From assembly GCA_049999725.1 (NCBI GenBank), contig JBNGIS010018745.1:1-20128 (forward strand): a stretch of DNA of 20,128 nucleotides. Reading direction: 5' to 3'. This document shows, piece by piece, positions 8,601-17,585 of the stretch. Both the position numbers and the translations under genes were made by a program. The DNA comes from Haplomitrium mnioides (Eukaryota; Marchantiophyta; Haplomitriopsida; Calobryales). The notes under the pieces were generated by a model. That model was not told the DNA's origin. It searched no databases and was given only the letters and a program-made list of their open reading frames with translations. Positions within the stretch are counted from its first letter, which is position 1. Each line of letters begins with the position of its first letter.

Positions 8601-9879
8601 GTTAGGGAGGGAAGACCCACAAAGTATGGGGACATCATTGAGTTCCTCTTGACAGCGAGGATTCCCCCCGGGCGCACCTCAAAACAGGTAGCGGTGTTTT
8701 TCAGAAAGGTGAGGCCCTTTCTCATGATCAAGGGAATGCTACATAGGTAGGGCATGGACAGACAGATACGGAAATGCTTGGAGAAGGACCAATCTACGGT
8801 GGTGATGCAGGCAATGCACGAGGAAGAGGCCGGCAGACATTTTGCGGTAGAAACCACCATCCGGAAGATTGTGGACACTAAGTATTGGTGGCCCACCATG
8901 CACAGGGATGTGCACTTCTTTGTGAAGAGGTGCGACGCTTGTCAGTGGACTGGGAAACCAGCAACATCGTACCACCATCCCCTGGTTCCAATCATCCCCC
9001 TGGCCCCATTTGAGAAGTGGGGAATCGATTTCATCAAGCCTATCACTCCATCCACGAGGCGCGAGAACATGTACATTCTGCTTTCGACTGACTACGCTAC
9101 CAAGTGGGTGGAGGCAAGGGCGACCATGAAAGATGACGCACCAACGGTGGCCCGGTTCCTATACAAGTAGATCTTCACTCGATTCGGCGCGCCGCTGGAG
9201 TTGGTGAATGACCAAGGTACGCATTTTGTTAATCAGGTCATTGATGAGCTCACAGGGAAGTACTTGGTCAAGCACTGTAAAACCACCACCTATCACCTTA
9301 AGGCCAATGGGTTGACAAAGAGGGCCAACATGATTATGGGCAATATCTTGAATAAGATAGTGGCGGCCAACAAGGTGGACTGGGACCTGAAACTGCTAAC
9401 GGCCACCTATGCCTATAATTTGGCCTACAAGACCACCACGGGCCACTGCTCGTATTTCCTGGTCTTTGGGCAGCATTCGCTGGTCCCTATGGAGTTTGAA
9501 GTCCCCACACCGCGGGTGTCAGCTGAGGAGAGAATGGCAGAGGGCCTGAGCCGAACAGAAAGAGTGCACCAGTTGGAGGCCCTAGAGGAGATCCGGGCAG
9601 ACGCACACGAGAGATTGGAACATCAGCAGTAGTTGACCAAGAAGCAAGCACGACAAGAAGCTCAGACCAGTCAACTTCAGAGGAGGGGATCTAGTGTTGC
9701 TCTACAACAACAGGTTTATGCACTTCCTTGGGAAGCTGCATACCCAGTGGATAGGGCCCTACCTGGTGAGAGTGCTTCACGACAATGGGTCAGTAGAGTT
9801 GAGCACGCTGATAGGGGCACACCTTCCCAATCGGGTCCACTATGATCGGCTCAAGCGGTATTACCACCAGGAGGATTAG
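8601..9879 (+). pseudogene. Integrase, with stops, frameshift and altered catalytic residue
   Basis: Frame 3 carries the HHCC zinc domain (AMHEEEAGRH; RCDACQWTGKP, Cys codons at 8931 and 8940), then the catalytic core: FEKWGIDFIKP (Asp 9027-9029), LVNDQGTHFVNQ (Asp 9210-9212) and HLKANGLTKRANM. Counting gives a D-X35 position at 9318-9320, but the codon is AAG (Lys), not Glu. Stops are TAG 8748, 9168 and 9630. After a frameshift between about 9600 and 9645, frame 1 holds LRPVNFRGGDLVLLYNNRF and the GPY module (WIGPYLV, 9748-9768), ending at TAG 9877. No chromodomain follows. The enzyme would insert the DNA copy into the genome. Confidence 0.9.
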
Positions 9880-10103
9880 TGTGGAGGGTGTTGTCGTGTA
9901 CAGTAGCGTGGAGACTTTTTTGTACATTTGTATGTTTAGCGTTGCGCATTGAGTTGTGTTGTTCGTGCTAGTATGTTGTGTGAGTGGGTCATTGATGGTG
10001 ACCAGGTTGACTAAAGGCCCCAACAAGGGAAGTCAGAGCGACGACCACGAGGAGGCCAAGAAGACCAGAAGGAGGAAGGTGTTTGCGGGGTTGTTGCACA
10101 ATT
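9880..10103. other. Non-coding region between integrase and polypurine tract
   Basis: No open frame of note. It is GT-rich to about 10000, then purine-rich (GAGGAGGCCAAGAAGACCAG near 10050). It corresponds to the 3' untranslated interior of the element. Confidence 0.6.
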
Positions 10104-10113
10104 AAAAAGGGAG
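10104..10113 (+). promoter_or_regulatory. Polypurine tract
   Basis: AAAAAGGGAG, followed by TTA and then the LTR terminus TGTCGG at 10117. The position just upstream of the 3' LTR is where plus-strand DNA synthesis is primed. Confidence 0.7.
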
Positions 10114-10416
10114 TTATGTCGGTCGGGTGTGTGTGAGTTTTTTCATTTTTTGTAAATTCTGAGCTTCTTAGCCTAGTTGACTCCATCAGTTTGTGTTAGC
10201 CTGCTGTATGTTGCTACATTTTATTGTTCTATTGTTGTTGTGGCAATCCTGCACCTCTCTACTCTTTCCCCTTCCCCTTCTCTTCCTTTCTTTTCTGCTT
10301 TCCCCAATGAACTTCATGGATCTTGCAAATGCAAAAGGGAGCCATGTGGAATTCAGATAAGTCAGGAAATAAGGCTAGTAAGGGGATCAAAGGGGCTGGC
10401 GGCAATTCTTGACAGA

Positions 10417-10554
10417 GGGAGACTATGACAAAGGTGAGCAGAGGATTCATGGAGAGGTCATAGGGAGACCATGACAAGGGTGAGCAGAGGATTCAAGGAG
10501 AGGTCAGAGGGAGACCATGACGAGAGTGAGCAGAGGATTCAAGGAGAGGTCAGA
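10417..10554. repeat. 46-bp tandem repeat, three copies, in the LTR
   Basis: Copies start at 10417, 10463 and 10509, each opening GGGAGAC(T/C)ATGAC and containing GTGAGCAGAGGATTCA. They differ at only a few sites. A partial fourth follows (GGCAGATCGTC). Confidence 0.93.
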
Positions 10555-11046
10555 GGCAGATCGTCAGAGGGAGATCAACAAAGGGAGTCAGCATCACTCA
10601 AAGAGGAATCACGTGAACGGGAAGTCACAAGAAGAGTTACGGGGGGTGAAGGCGAAGAGGAGGACAGTCAGAGGAGTGCAAATCGCCATCACGCGACGGG
10701 ATCAGAGGTCGCAGCACTGCGAAGACCTACCCAACGGCAACAAACGAAGAACTAAGGATCATGCAGCAAGCAAGAACAGGTGAGGAGGAGGCAGTCGGAT
10801 GAACTCAAGGAGGATGAGGCCTCGCGATGTGTTGCCCAGGAGAGAAGAGAAGAACGCACCCCATAATTGGAAGCCACATGATGTAATTGGACCAGAGGAA
10901 GGTGATCAAGGCGATGAAATCAACACGAAGGAAGAGTTCCGAGGAGTCTGAAGAGGTCTGCGGAAACGTGGCGGCCCTCGCGCACTTCATGGAATCCGTC
11001 GGAGGACGTGGCAACTCCTAAGGGTCCGAAGGGTTCGACGGGGTCC

Positions 11047-11130
11047 AGCCTCCCTACATGGGGATCCCCAGTTAAGTGGGATTCGATCAGCCTCCCTACG
11101 TGGGTTCCCCACTTAATAGGGATCCACAAA
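11047..11130. repeat. 42-bp tandem repeat, first pair, in the LTR
   Basis: AGCCTCCCTAC starts at 11047 and 11089, each followed by a CCCC(A)-(G/C)TTAA block about 20 bp later. The same unit recurs at 11514 and in the reverse-strand LTR at 14553 onward. Confidence 0.8.
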
Positions 11131-11513
11131 GGGGGGTCCGACGGGTCCAAAGTGATGGCGAAACAGGGATAAGCAAAGCCACGACTGACAAAGAGGTAAC
11201 TAAGTCTTGTCACTATTCCAACGACATGGAGGATTTCTTAAAGGCTAAGCGGGAAGGGCGAAGCGGTGACTAACAAAGAGGTGACTTGTCACTATTATGG
11301 CGGTATGGAGGATTCCTTAAAGCAACAGCGAGGCTAAATGGAAAGGGCGAAGCGGCGATGGATCATAGTTTCAAATTTATGGGACTTCGTGGGGAGCTGC
11401 AAAAACGTGGCAGCCCCACCGCACTTCACGGATTCAGAGACACGTGGCAGTCTCAGATAGTCTGCGGGCCCTTAGTAGAAAATGGGGGAGCCCCGGTCAA
11501 GCAAGTTCCGATC

Positions 11514-11597
11514 AGCCTCCCTAAGTGAGGAGCCCCTCTTAACTGGGTTCCGATCAGCCACCCTATGTGGGGACCCCACTTAACGGGAATCCGACGG
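11514..11597. repeat. 42-bp tandem repeat, second pair, in the LTR
   Basis: AGCCTCCCTAAGTG at 11514 and AGCCACCCTATGTG at 11556, again 42 bp apart with CTTAAC(T/G)GG in each. A degenerate third unit precedes them near 11470. The unit is shared with 11047-11130, about 465 bp upstream. The whole block between the pairs also repeats in part: both parts contain GGAGGATT(T/C)CTTAAAG, at 11228 and 11307. Confidence 0.75.
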
Positions 11598-11789
11598 GAA
11601 GCACAAACGGAGACTAAGGAATGAAAGGCGAAATGACGATCCATCGCTGATCCAGCAAAGCGAAGGAAATTTCGATAGAGTAAGATCTGAAAGTTCAACG
11701 AGAGTCTACGGCGCATATCGTTCTTATCACAAGGGGATTGCAAATAGGCAATATAGCAAAAAGTTTGACCAGACGAAGAGCAAGGGGTG

Positions 11790-12018
11790 CCGAAAAGGTG
11801 ATCAGACGACGATCTGGCCAGAACAAGATCGAAAAGGGCCGAAAAGGTGACCAAGCGAAGTTCCGGCTAGAGGAAGAAGTGCAACAAGCAGCCGAAAGTG
11901 CAAAACATCGACAATCCGACCAGAACAAGACGAAGAGTACCGAAAAGGTGATTGAGCGACGATCTGGCCAGAAGAAGAAGCAAAGGACAAACAACCGAAA
12001 GGGTGACATATTGTAGTT
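11790..12018. repeat. ~50-bp degenerate tandem repeat, five copies, in the LTR
   Basis: CCGAAA(A)(G)GTG starts at 11790, 11839, 11892, 11940 and 11995, a spacing of 48-55 bp. Two copies continue with ACGACGATCTGGCCAGAA. Frame-open peptides across it are repeat artefacts. Confidence 0.7.
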
Positions 12019-12210
12019 CCGAAAATGGCGAGGACGAAAGTTCGACGGGGTGACACTGAAAGTTTGAAAGGGATCAAAAAGGAGCTTGCTATAGTTTTTA
12101 TATCAAGCGGACGGAAAGTTAAGCGAAGGGAGCCTCAGTTCTTACTGCGAGCGGGTGCCGAAACGGCAACAACAGGCATGGTTCTTACTCAGCAAGGGAT
12201 TTGTTTTGCG

Positions 12211-12455
12211 GATGACGTGGCATCCGTAGAAGAGGGTCAGCACGGGTCAACTTCGGAGTCTGGTCAAGGCGTCGGTCCGGCTACCCCTTTGTGGGGCGGC
12301 GTCGGACAACGCAGTATCGGATGACGTGGCGATCGAAGGTGGTCTGAGGGATTCTCAGAGTTAGCACAGGTCAACTTCGGAGTCCGGCCAAGGCGTCCGT
12401 CTGCCTACCCCTTTGCGGGGAGGCGTCGGATGACACAGTATCGAATGACGTGGCG
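12211..12455. repeat. ~110-123-bp tandem repeat in the LTR
   Basis: (G/A)ATGACGTGGC occurs at about 12211, 12320 and 12443. Each of the first two units contains GGTCAACTTCGGAGTC (at 12245 and 12369) followed by CTACCCCTTTG(T/C)GGGG. The TGACGTGG core resembles plant bZIP-binding elements; this is a suggestion only. Confidence 0.8.
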
Positions 12456-12561
12456 ACCTGTGGAGTTCCGAAGAGCGATGGCGAGTTCTGAGGAGGGACG
12501 TTGGGATTCCAAAGAGCAATGGCGGGGTTTCGAAGGGATTTGTGGACACGTGGTGACCTGT

Positions 12562-12624
12562 GGGATTCCGAGGAGCGACGATGGGATTCCGAAGAGTGAC
12601 GGTGGGATTCCGAAGAGCGACGGT
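12562..12624. repeat. 21-bp tandem repeat, three copies, in the LTR
   Basis: GGGATTCCGA(G/A)GAG(C/T)GACG starts at 12562, 12583 and 12604. Diverged copies extend from about 12460 to 12640. Units abut with no unique spacers. Confidence 0.88.
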
Positions 12625-14552
12625 GAGTTTCTGAAGGAATTTGTGGACACATGGCATCTTGTGGGGGTTCGCGAGCGCTTACGGAAGCATGGCGGCTTGT
12701 CGGGAGTCCTTGGACGATCGCGTGGGCAATAGCGAGGAGAATCGATGACGATTGAGAAGCAACCACGGGATGTGTTGGGTAACCCATGCGAATCCCTTTC
12801 CAAATGTATTTCTTTGAATCACCCTGCAGGAAAATCTCTCCGACCAAATTTCAGATCTGCGCTCAACAAGAATGCTTCGAAGGAATCAAATTGAGAGTGC
12901 TATGGGTTTTCTAATGCGTCCAGCGGCGAGGTGATCCTGATTGAAAATCTGCAAAGGAGAGCACTACGAATCATAGGCATGATTCAGCCAAGAGTTCTCC
13001 GAAAATCTTCCTTCCCCAATTTTGAGTGCTTCAATGAGGTGACCGTTGAACGCGGGTTGTCTACCAGGTGTTAGCATGTCAAGAAGCGGTTGTCAACGAG
13101 AAAAACTGCCAAAGTCAAGCGAAGAGGAGCGGGTCGATCTTGATCAAGAATTCGTTGCAGAGGGATATGCGTTGCATGGGGGGTATAGCTGGGATCGCTG
13201 CCAGATGGAAGGAGTTGTTGTTCATGCAAAATTGAGAGTGGGAGACCAAACTTGAGAGAAAGAGGCAGCAAGGGAGAGAGGAGAGATTCCAACCAAGATT
13301 CACGTGTAGGGAGTGGACTCGTGCAAGGAGACCAGCGAGGGTGGAGGTGGACTAGAGGGGCGCTGAGAATCGCTGAGCGTGGGGGCTCTAGAGTCTTAGG
13401 CAATCTAGGTGGACTCATTGTTGTAGGTGGACCAAGCATTTGGAGGTGGATTGCCAAGTGAATTTGAAGGGAGTCTGTCAACTTGAATTCGTGGGAGGCT
13501 GCCAAGGGGGGTCTTGGGGTTGTCTCAGCTTTGTCTGTGCAGGAGCATCAATCTTAGGGGCACTTGGGGGCGTTTCAGATCATAATTCCCAAGTGGAGTC
13601 AAGAGAGGAGTAGTTGTGCTAGTGCCTGCGTGTTGCATAGAAGAGCCAATCAAGGCTCAAGGTGGAGTGGTGGCCAACAGTCGTGGGGACTATCTTCCAG
13701 AGGTGGAAGTTAAGGAAATCCTCTTCCAAGCATGAGGAAGTAAATTCAGGGCTTCTCACGAGGGAAGTTGAAAAACTATCTGACTGAGGTTGGGTGGATG
13801 AAGGATTGAAGGAGAACTGGAGTGGCTAATGGGAGCTGAAGGAGGATTGATCGGTTCTTGAGAGGTGGAAGAAGATTGTGTTGTTGGCAGGGTAGTATGC
13901 AAGTACCGGTGTTTTCCTGTGTACGTGTGTTGTTTAGAGTTGTGTTATGTTTGTAGTTTTGTGATATTCTTAGTTTTAGAAGGCATGTATTTCATTTGTC
14001 CAATCTTGAAGACACCCTGGACAAGGGGAAGTCAGGACTAACAGCATTGTAATTGTGATGATTGGATACTGGAACCTACTCTCTTTTGTATAACAAAGTG
14101 ATTGGGTCAAGTTCTGGACTTTCGAATTATAAGACAAAGTGGTTCAGCAACGTTACAGTCTCTTCGTGGGTAGCTTGAGGAAATGGATGTGTATGAGCAG
14201 GTGGGTTGATGAAGCAATCGTGGGCTAGTGGCCAAGATCGTAAGGCAACCACGAATCAACCAGGGCTTCCCAAGAGACCACTGCAGCCAAGAATCAGATG
14301 CTCTGTTCCATCGTCCCCTGTCTTCCAAGTGGCACCTTCCGAGGTTAAGGCTTGAAGAAGGGGTGTGACCAACATCAGTGGGCAATAGTGGTTGAGCTTG
14401 GGTGTTGTGTAGTCATTCTTGTCTGGTAAGCAGAAGTTGGGGTCCATTTGGTGCAAAGCCCCTCTCACAAAAGGTTCCAAAACACTAAGTCAACCCATAA
14501 TCGGAGGTAACTCTATGGGAAAAGAGTTAAGGCTCCGACCACGGGGTTGACA

Positions 14553-15881
14553 CCATGTAGGGAGGCTGATCGGAACCCACTTAACTAGGCTCCGCACTTA
14601 GGGAGGTTGAACCCCGTTAAGATTTGCGGGGCTCGCCACCTTCCCGCTGAGAGTCCACGGACTCCTTGGGACTGTCACGTGTCCTTGAATCTCATGAAGT
14701 GCATCGAGGATGCCACGTTTCCACAACACCCCACAGACTTTGGCAAGCTCTGAAATTGTGATGAATCGCCGCTTTGCCATTCTTGCTTAGCCTCGCAGTT
14801 GTCATTCTAAGCAATCCTCCATGCTGCAGAATGGTGACACGTCACCTTGTTGTTAGTCGCCACTTCACTTATCCGTGTTTCGCTCTTACCTCAGACCCGT
14901 CAGCGGATCCCTGTTAAGCGGTCCCCCCACGTCGTAAGACGGATTGGAACCTGCTTAACTGAGTTCCTCACTTAAGGTGGCGCGACCTCGTTAATCTCTT
15001 CGGGGCCCCAGGAGCTGCCACGTTGCTTGTTGAATCTTGTGAAGCACGCCGAGGACGCCACATTTCCGCAATGCCCCACGGACTCTTCGGGCCTTCCTTT
15101 CTTTGGGTTGATTCTTCGCATAGATCCTCCTCCTCTGGTCTGATTGTAGCAATTGACTTTCGATTACAAAGCGCTTTCCTCCCTTCTCGCCTAGGCAACC
15201 CACCGCGGGGCCTCATCCTTCGAATTCATCCCGCTGCTTTCTCTCTACCTGGCTTCACCTGTCGCATGCTCCTTTGTTCGTTGTTCGTTGCCGTTGGGCA
15301 AGTCTTCGCAGTGCTGCAACCTTCGATCCACTTGCGTGATGGTCCTCTGCACGTATCCTGACTGTCCTCCCCCTTGCCTTCATCTCTCGTAATTCTTCTT
15401 GTGAATTCCTTCTCACATGATTCCTCCTCGATGTTGCTGGCTCCCTCCTCCATGAAATCCTCCACGATTCATCTCCTTCAATCTCTGCCCTCCTCTCCTT
15501 GAATTCTTCTGTTGCTCCATTCTTCTGATCTCTCCTCTCACCTCTCTTTGATTTCCTCTTGATCACCCTGGTCAGCCTTGCCTCTGTCACGATTTGCTGC
15601 AAGTTCCTTTGATCCTCCTACTAGCCCTCTTACTTGACTCCTCTGGATTCCACAGAGCTCCCACTTGCATTGCATGATCTATGACATTCACTGGGGAAAG
15701 TAGAACAGAAAGGAAGAGAAGGGAGAGGAGGGAGAGGAGAAAGGTGCAGGATTGGCACAACAACAATAAAACAATAAAATACAAAGGGATACAAATGACT
15801 AATGCAAACTAAAGGACTTAACAAGGCTAGAAGCTTAGTAATCACAAAAAAAAGAAAAAACTCAAACACACCCGGCCAACA
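14553..15881 (-). repeat. Partial LTR of a related element, opposite strand
   Basis: Read on the minus strand from 15881, it starts TGTTGGCCGGGTGTG and is collinear with 10117 to about 11525: the same pyrimidine-rich block, then GCAGCACTGCGAAGAC (minus strand 15317-15302, plus copy 10711-10726), then the 42-bp repeat region. It stops where the plus-strand 3' LTR ends. Many small differences show a much older relationship than that between the plus element's own two LTRs. The 46-bp triplication of the plus copy is not evident here. Minus-strand open frames (for example 15255-15602) are LTR sequence, not genes. Confidence 0.85.
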
Positions 15882-15890
15882 CTTTTGAAG

Positions 15891-16190
15891 TATACGCTCG
15901 CATGGAATGTTACATCCATGCGCGCATGGATTGAGAAGTCAATGCTTGCTTGGAATACTAAGTCTTGGCGCTTGGACTTAACAGTCCAAGCGAGCCTTTA
16001 CTGTGAAGTCTAGACGCACATGGACTGTGAATTCTAAGCGCGCATAGACTGTGAAGCCCAAGCAAGCTTTGACTATCAATTCCTTGTGCGCAAGGATTGT
16101 GAAGTTCATGCATGCATGGACGAGCATGGACTTTATTGTCCATGCGAGCATGGAATTCAATGTCCATCTTTGTTTGGAGTCCAAGGTCTT
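15891..16190. repeat. ~24-bp degenerate minisatellite, about 12 units
   Basis: Units are mostly 23-25 bp, with a core like ATGCGCGCATGGACTGTG followed by AA(G/T)TC(C/T). Examples begin ATGCGCGCATGGATTG (15918), AGACGCACATGGACTG and AAGCGCGCATAGACTG. Many units contain the self-complementary TGCGCGCA or TGCATGCA. Because 24 is a multiple of three, both strands keep frames open, giving octapeptide-like repeats; I do not regard these as coding. It lies just outside the reverse LTR and just upstream of the methyltransferase-like gene. Confidence 0.75.
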
Positions 16191-16270
16191 TGTTCAAATT
16201 GTCTTTCTCTCTATAATCTTAAATTTCTTTTTTGTCTCCTCTTACTTTTTTCCGTTTTTGCTTTTTGCAG

Positions 16271-17565
16271 GGGAACAAAATGTTCAAACATCAACTTGCA
16301 AAAAAATTGACCGCAATTTCCTTTTAAAAGGAATAAAAGATCAGGGGTTGAAGAAGCCCCAAAAGATCAAGACTAGACCCCAACACTAGTTTCCTACCCT
16401 CTTGCTTTTTTTCTTCATTGCCAAAAAGCTAGAGGGTGGAAATTAAGGCAACAAAATGATGCTGCATTCCTTCCAACTAATGGAGTTGTGAGAGACAAGG
16501 ACAAGAACTTAATGTCCTATGTTGATGGTTTCAACGTGGCACATTACCAATTCTATGGGGAGGTCAATGCTTGTCAGATGAAGGGATTTGTGAAACCTAG
16601 GTGTTTCACTTTGGCGATTGTGGATATTCTTTACAATTACAACCTTAAACAGTGCAAGCATGACGATTCTTTCCCTAAAACCTTTTTCTTAAAATGACAT
16701 TTTTGGCATGGTTTCAATTTTTGCAATAATCACGACATCGGATTTTTGGTCATTTGTAATTATACATTCATCGCAACAATTTGGCATCGTTGATGATGCC
16801 TTTTTGGAAGTTTTTTGTGCCATCAACCATGGGATCTGGTGTGTTCTTCTTTGATTTTCTGGTTTTTTAGTTTATCTTGTTTAGTTTTCCTACTCTTTGT
16901 TTATAGTGTTTGATTTGTTTGTTTTTCTTATTATAGAGACAAAACAACATTCATCATTCCGGTGGTCCAAGAATTCTACACGCTTACGAGTATTGGACTA
17001 TGGGCTATTGGACGAAAGAAGGAAAGAGGAGTATGAGGCTTTTCAATTTGCAGCCTACTCATGCGAGTGGTCTATCTCGGCAAATAATGCGTAGTGTTTT
17101 TAGTTGTCCTGCAGTTTCAGCCAAACTTAAACATCCAAGAGATGATGCCCTTGTGAATGTTTATCAAAAGCTGCAAGCTCCTTTTAAATTTTTATTGACC
17201 ATTTATCAACAGAGCAAGATTGGATCTTAGATCTTTGCTCTAGGTCCAGCACAGGCCTTGTCTATGCTTTAAAGCTGATGCAAAATTGCATCGCTGTAGA
17301 ATATGATAAACATCCGTCTATCTACATTCCTCAAAGAGTTTTGTTGATGGCTTCCTTGCCATTCGACGTGACAGAGTCACAGATAGTGTATGCATACCAC
17401 AAGAAACCTATTTTTCTTGGTATTGTACTTGCTATTGGTGATTCTATTGCCATCTCTAGGACTAGAAAGTCTCGACAAGGCTCTCTAGCAACTGCAGATG
17501 CTTAGCCAGTGGATTTAGATGAGACAATTCCTCCTGAAGAGGATAGAGCTGTAGCAATTGGCTAA
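16271..17565 (+). pseudogene. Decayed N4/N6-type DNA methyltransferase-like gene
   Basis: Three pieces on one strand fit a beta-group amino-methyltransferase (N6_N4_Mtase family), which transfers methyl from S-adenosylmethionine to adenine N6 or cytosine N4 in DNA. (1) Frame 3, 16433-16697: CFTLAIVDILYNYNL, with DILY at 16623-16634 in place of the catalytic DPPY/SPPY (motif IV). (2) Frame 2, 16937-17215: ILHAYEYWTMGYW, CPAVSAKLKHP, then VNVYQKLQAPFKFLL, matching the HPTQKP...L block. (3) Frame 1 from 17218: DWILDLCSRSSTGLVYALKL then NCIAVEYD, a damaged SAM-binding motif I. A TAG lies at 17503; the frame ends at TAA 17563, 15 nt before AATAAA. Splice acceptors are plausible at 16270 (TTTTTGCAG) and 16936 (TTATTATAG, after a T-rich tract). 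Motif losses and frame changes indicate a pseudogene. Exon ends are tentative. Confidence 0.65.
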
Positions 17566-17579
17566 AGAATTTTTTTATT

Positions 17580-17585
17580 AATAAA
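17580..17585 (+). terminator. AATAAA polyadenylation-like signal
   Basis: AATAAA lies 15 nt after the TAA that ends the methyltransferase-like frame and is followed by a T-rich stretch. Its placement supports that gene's 3' end. Confidence 0.45.

Larger units (their letters stand above)
2258..14552 (+). mobile_element. Decayed Ty3/gypsy LTR retrotransposon (Tat/Athila-like), 5'-truncated
   Basis: The order is 5' LTR remnant, PBS-like site, gag, protease, reverse transcriptase, RNase H, integrase, polypurine tract, 3' LTR. RNase H before integrase defines Ty3/gypsy. The DGYSGYNQ and MPFGLCNA wording of the reverse transcriptase, and the lack of a chromodomain after the GPY module, point to the non-chromovirus plant clade. 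I see no second (archaeal-type) RNase H, which most Tat elements carry. With two full 4.4-kb LTRs and the 6.0-kb interior, the intact element would have been about 15 kb. Comparing 2661-2950 with 13121-13410 by eye gives about 22 differences in ~290 bp, nearly all transitions, so the insertion is not recent. Multiple frameshifts and stops make it non-autonomous now. Confidence 0.92.
10117..14552 (+). repeat. 3' LTR, about 4.4 kb, rich in tandem arrays
   Basis: The start is TGTCGGTCGGGTGTG right after the polypurine tract, and the same terminus (TGTTGGCCGGGTGTG) begins the reverse-strand LTR at 15881. The end is GGGGTTGACA, matching the 5' LTR end. The last 1847 bp pair with 2258-4114. The first ~2.6 kb has no counterpart at the 5' side. 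It holds a pyrimidine-rich stretch (10255-10310), then several GC-rich tandem arrays listed separately. No coding frame is credible. If the start were instead near 12698 (another TGTCGGG), the LTR would be ~1.85 kb, but no polypurine tract lies there and the reverse copy supports 10117. Confidence 0.8.

Noticed and set aside
12562-12624. CRISPR-like array of short repeats
   Set aside because: The repeats are directly tandem with no spacers and lie in a plant LTR.
12698-12706. Alternative 3' LTR start at TGTCGGGAG
   Set aside because: There is no polypurine tract before it and the 5' copy lacks the same bases; the reverse-strand LTR terminus supports 10117 instead.
12371-12847. Minus-strand 158-codon open frame in the 3' LTR, with repeated SSESHRH-like peptides
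   Set aside because: It is the reverse reading of the 21-bp tandem repeat, whose length is a multiple of three; no domain is seen and it lies inside the LTR.
13071-13505. Minus-strand 144-codon open frame, with a partner in the 5' LTR at 2494-2835 and 2872-3132
   Set aside because: It occurs in both LTRs but is interrupted differently in each and resembles no protein.
15958-16197. Octapeptide-repeat protein on the minus strand across the 24-bp minisatellite
   Set aside because: The frame is explained by repeat length alone; units are degenerate and there is no sign of selection on either strand.
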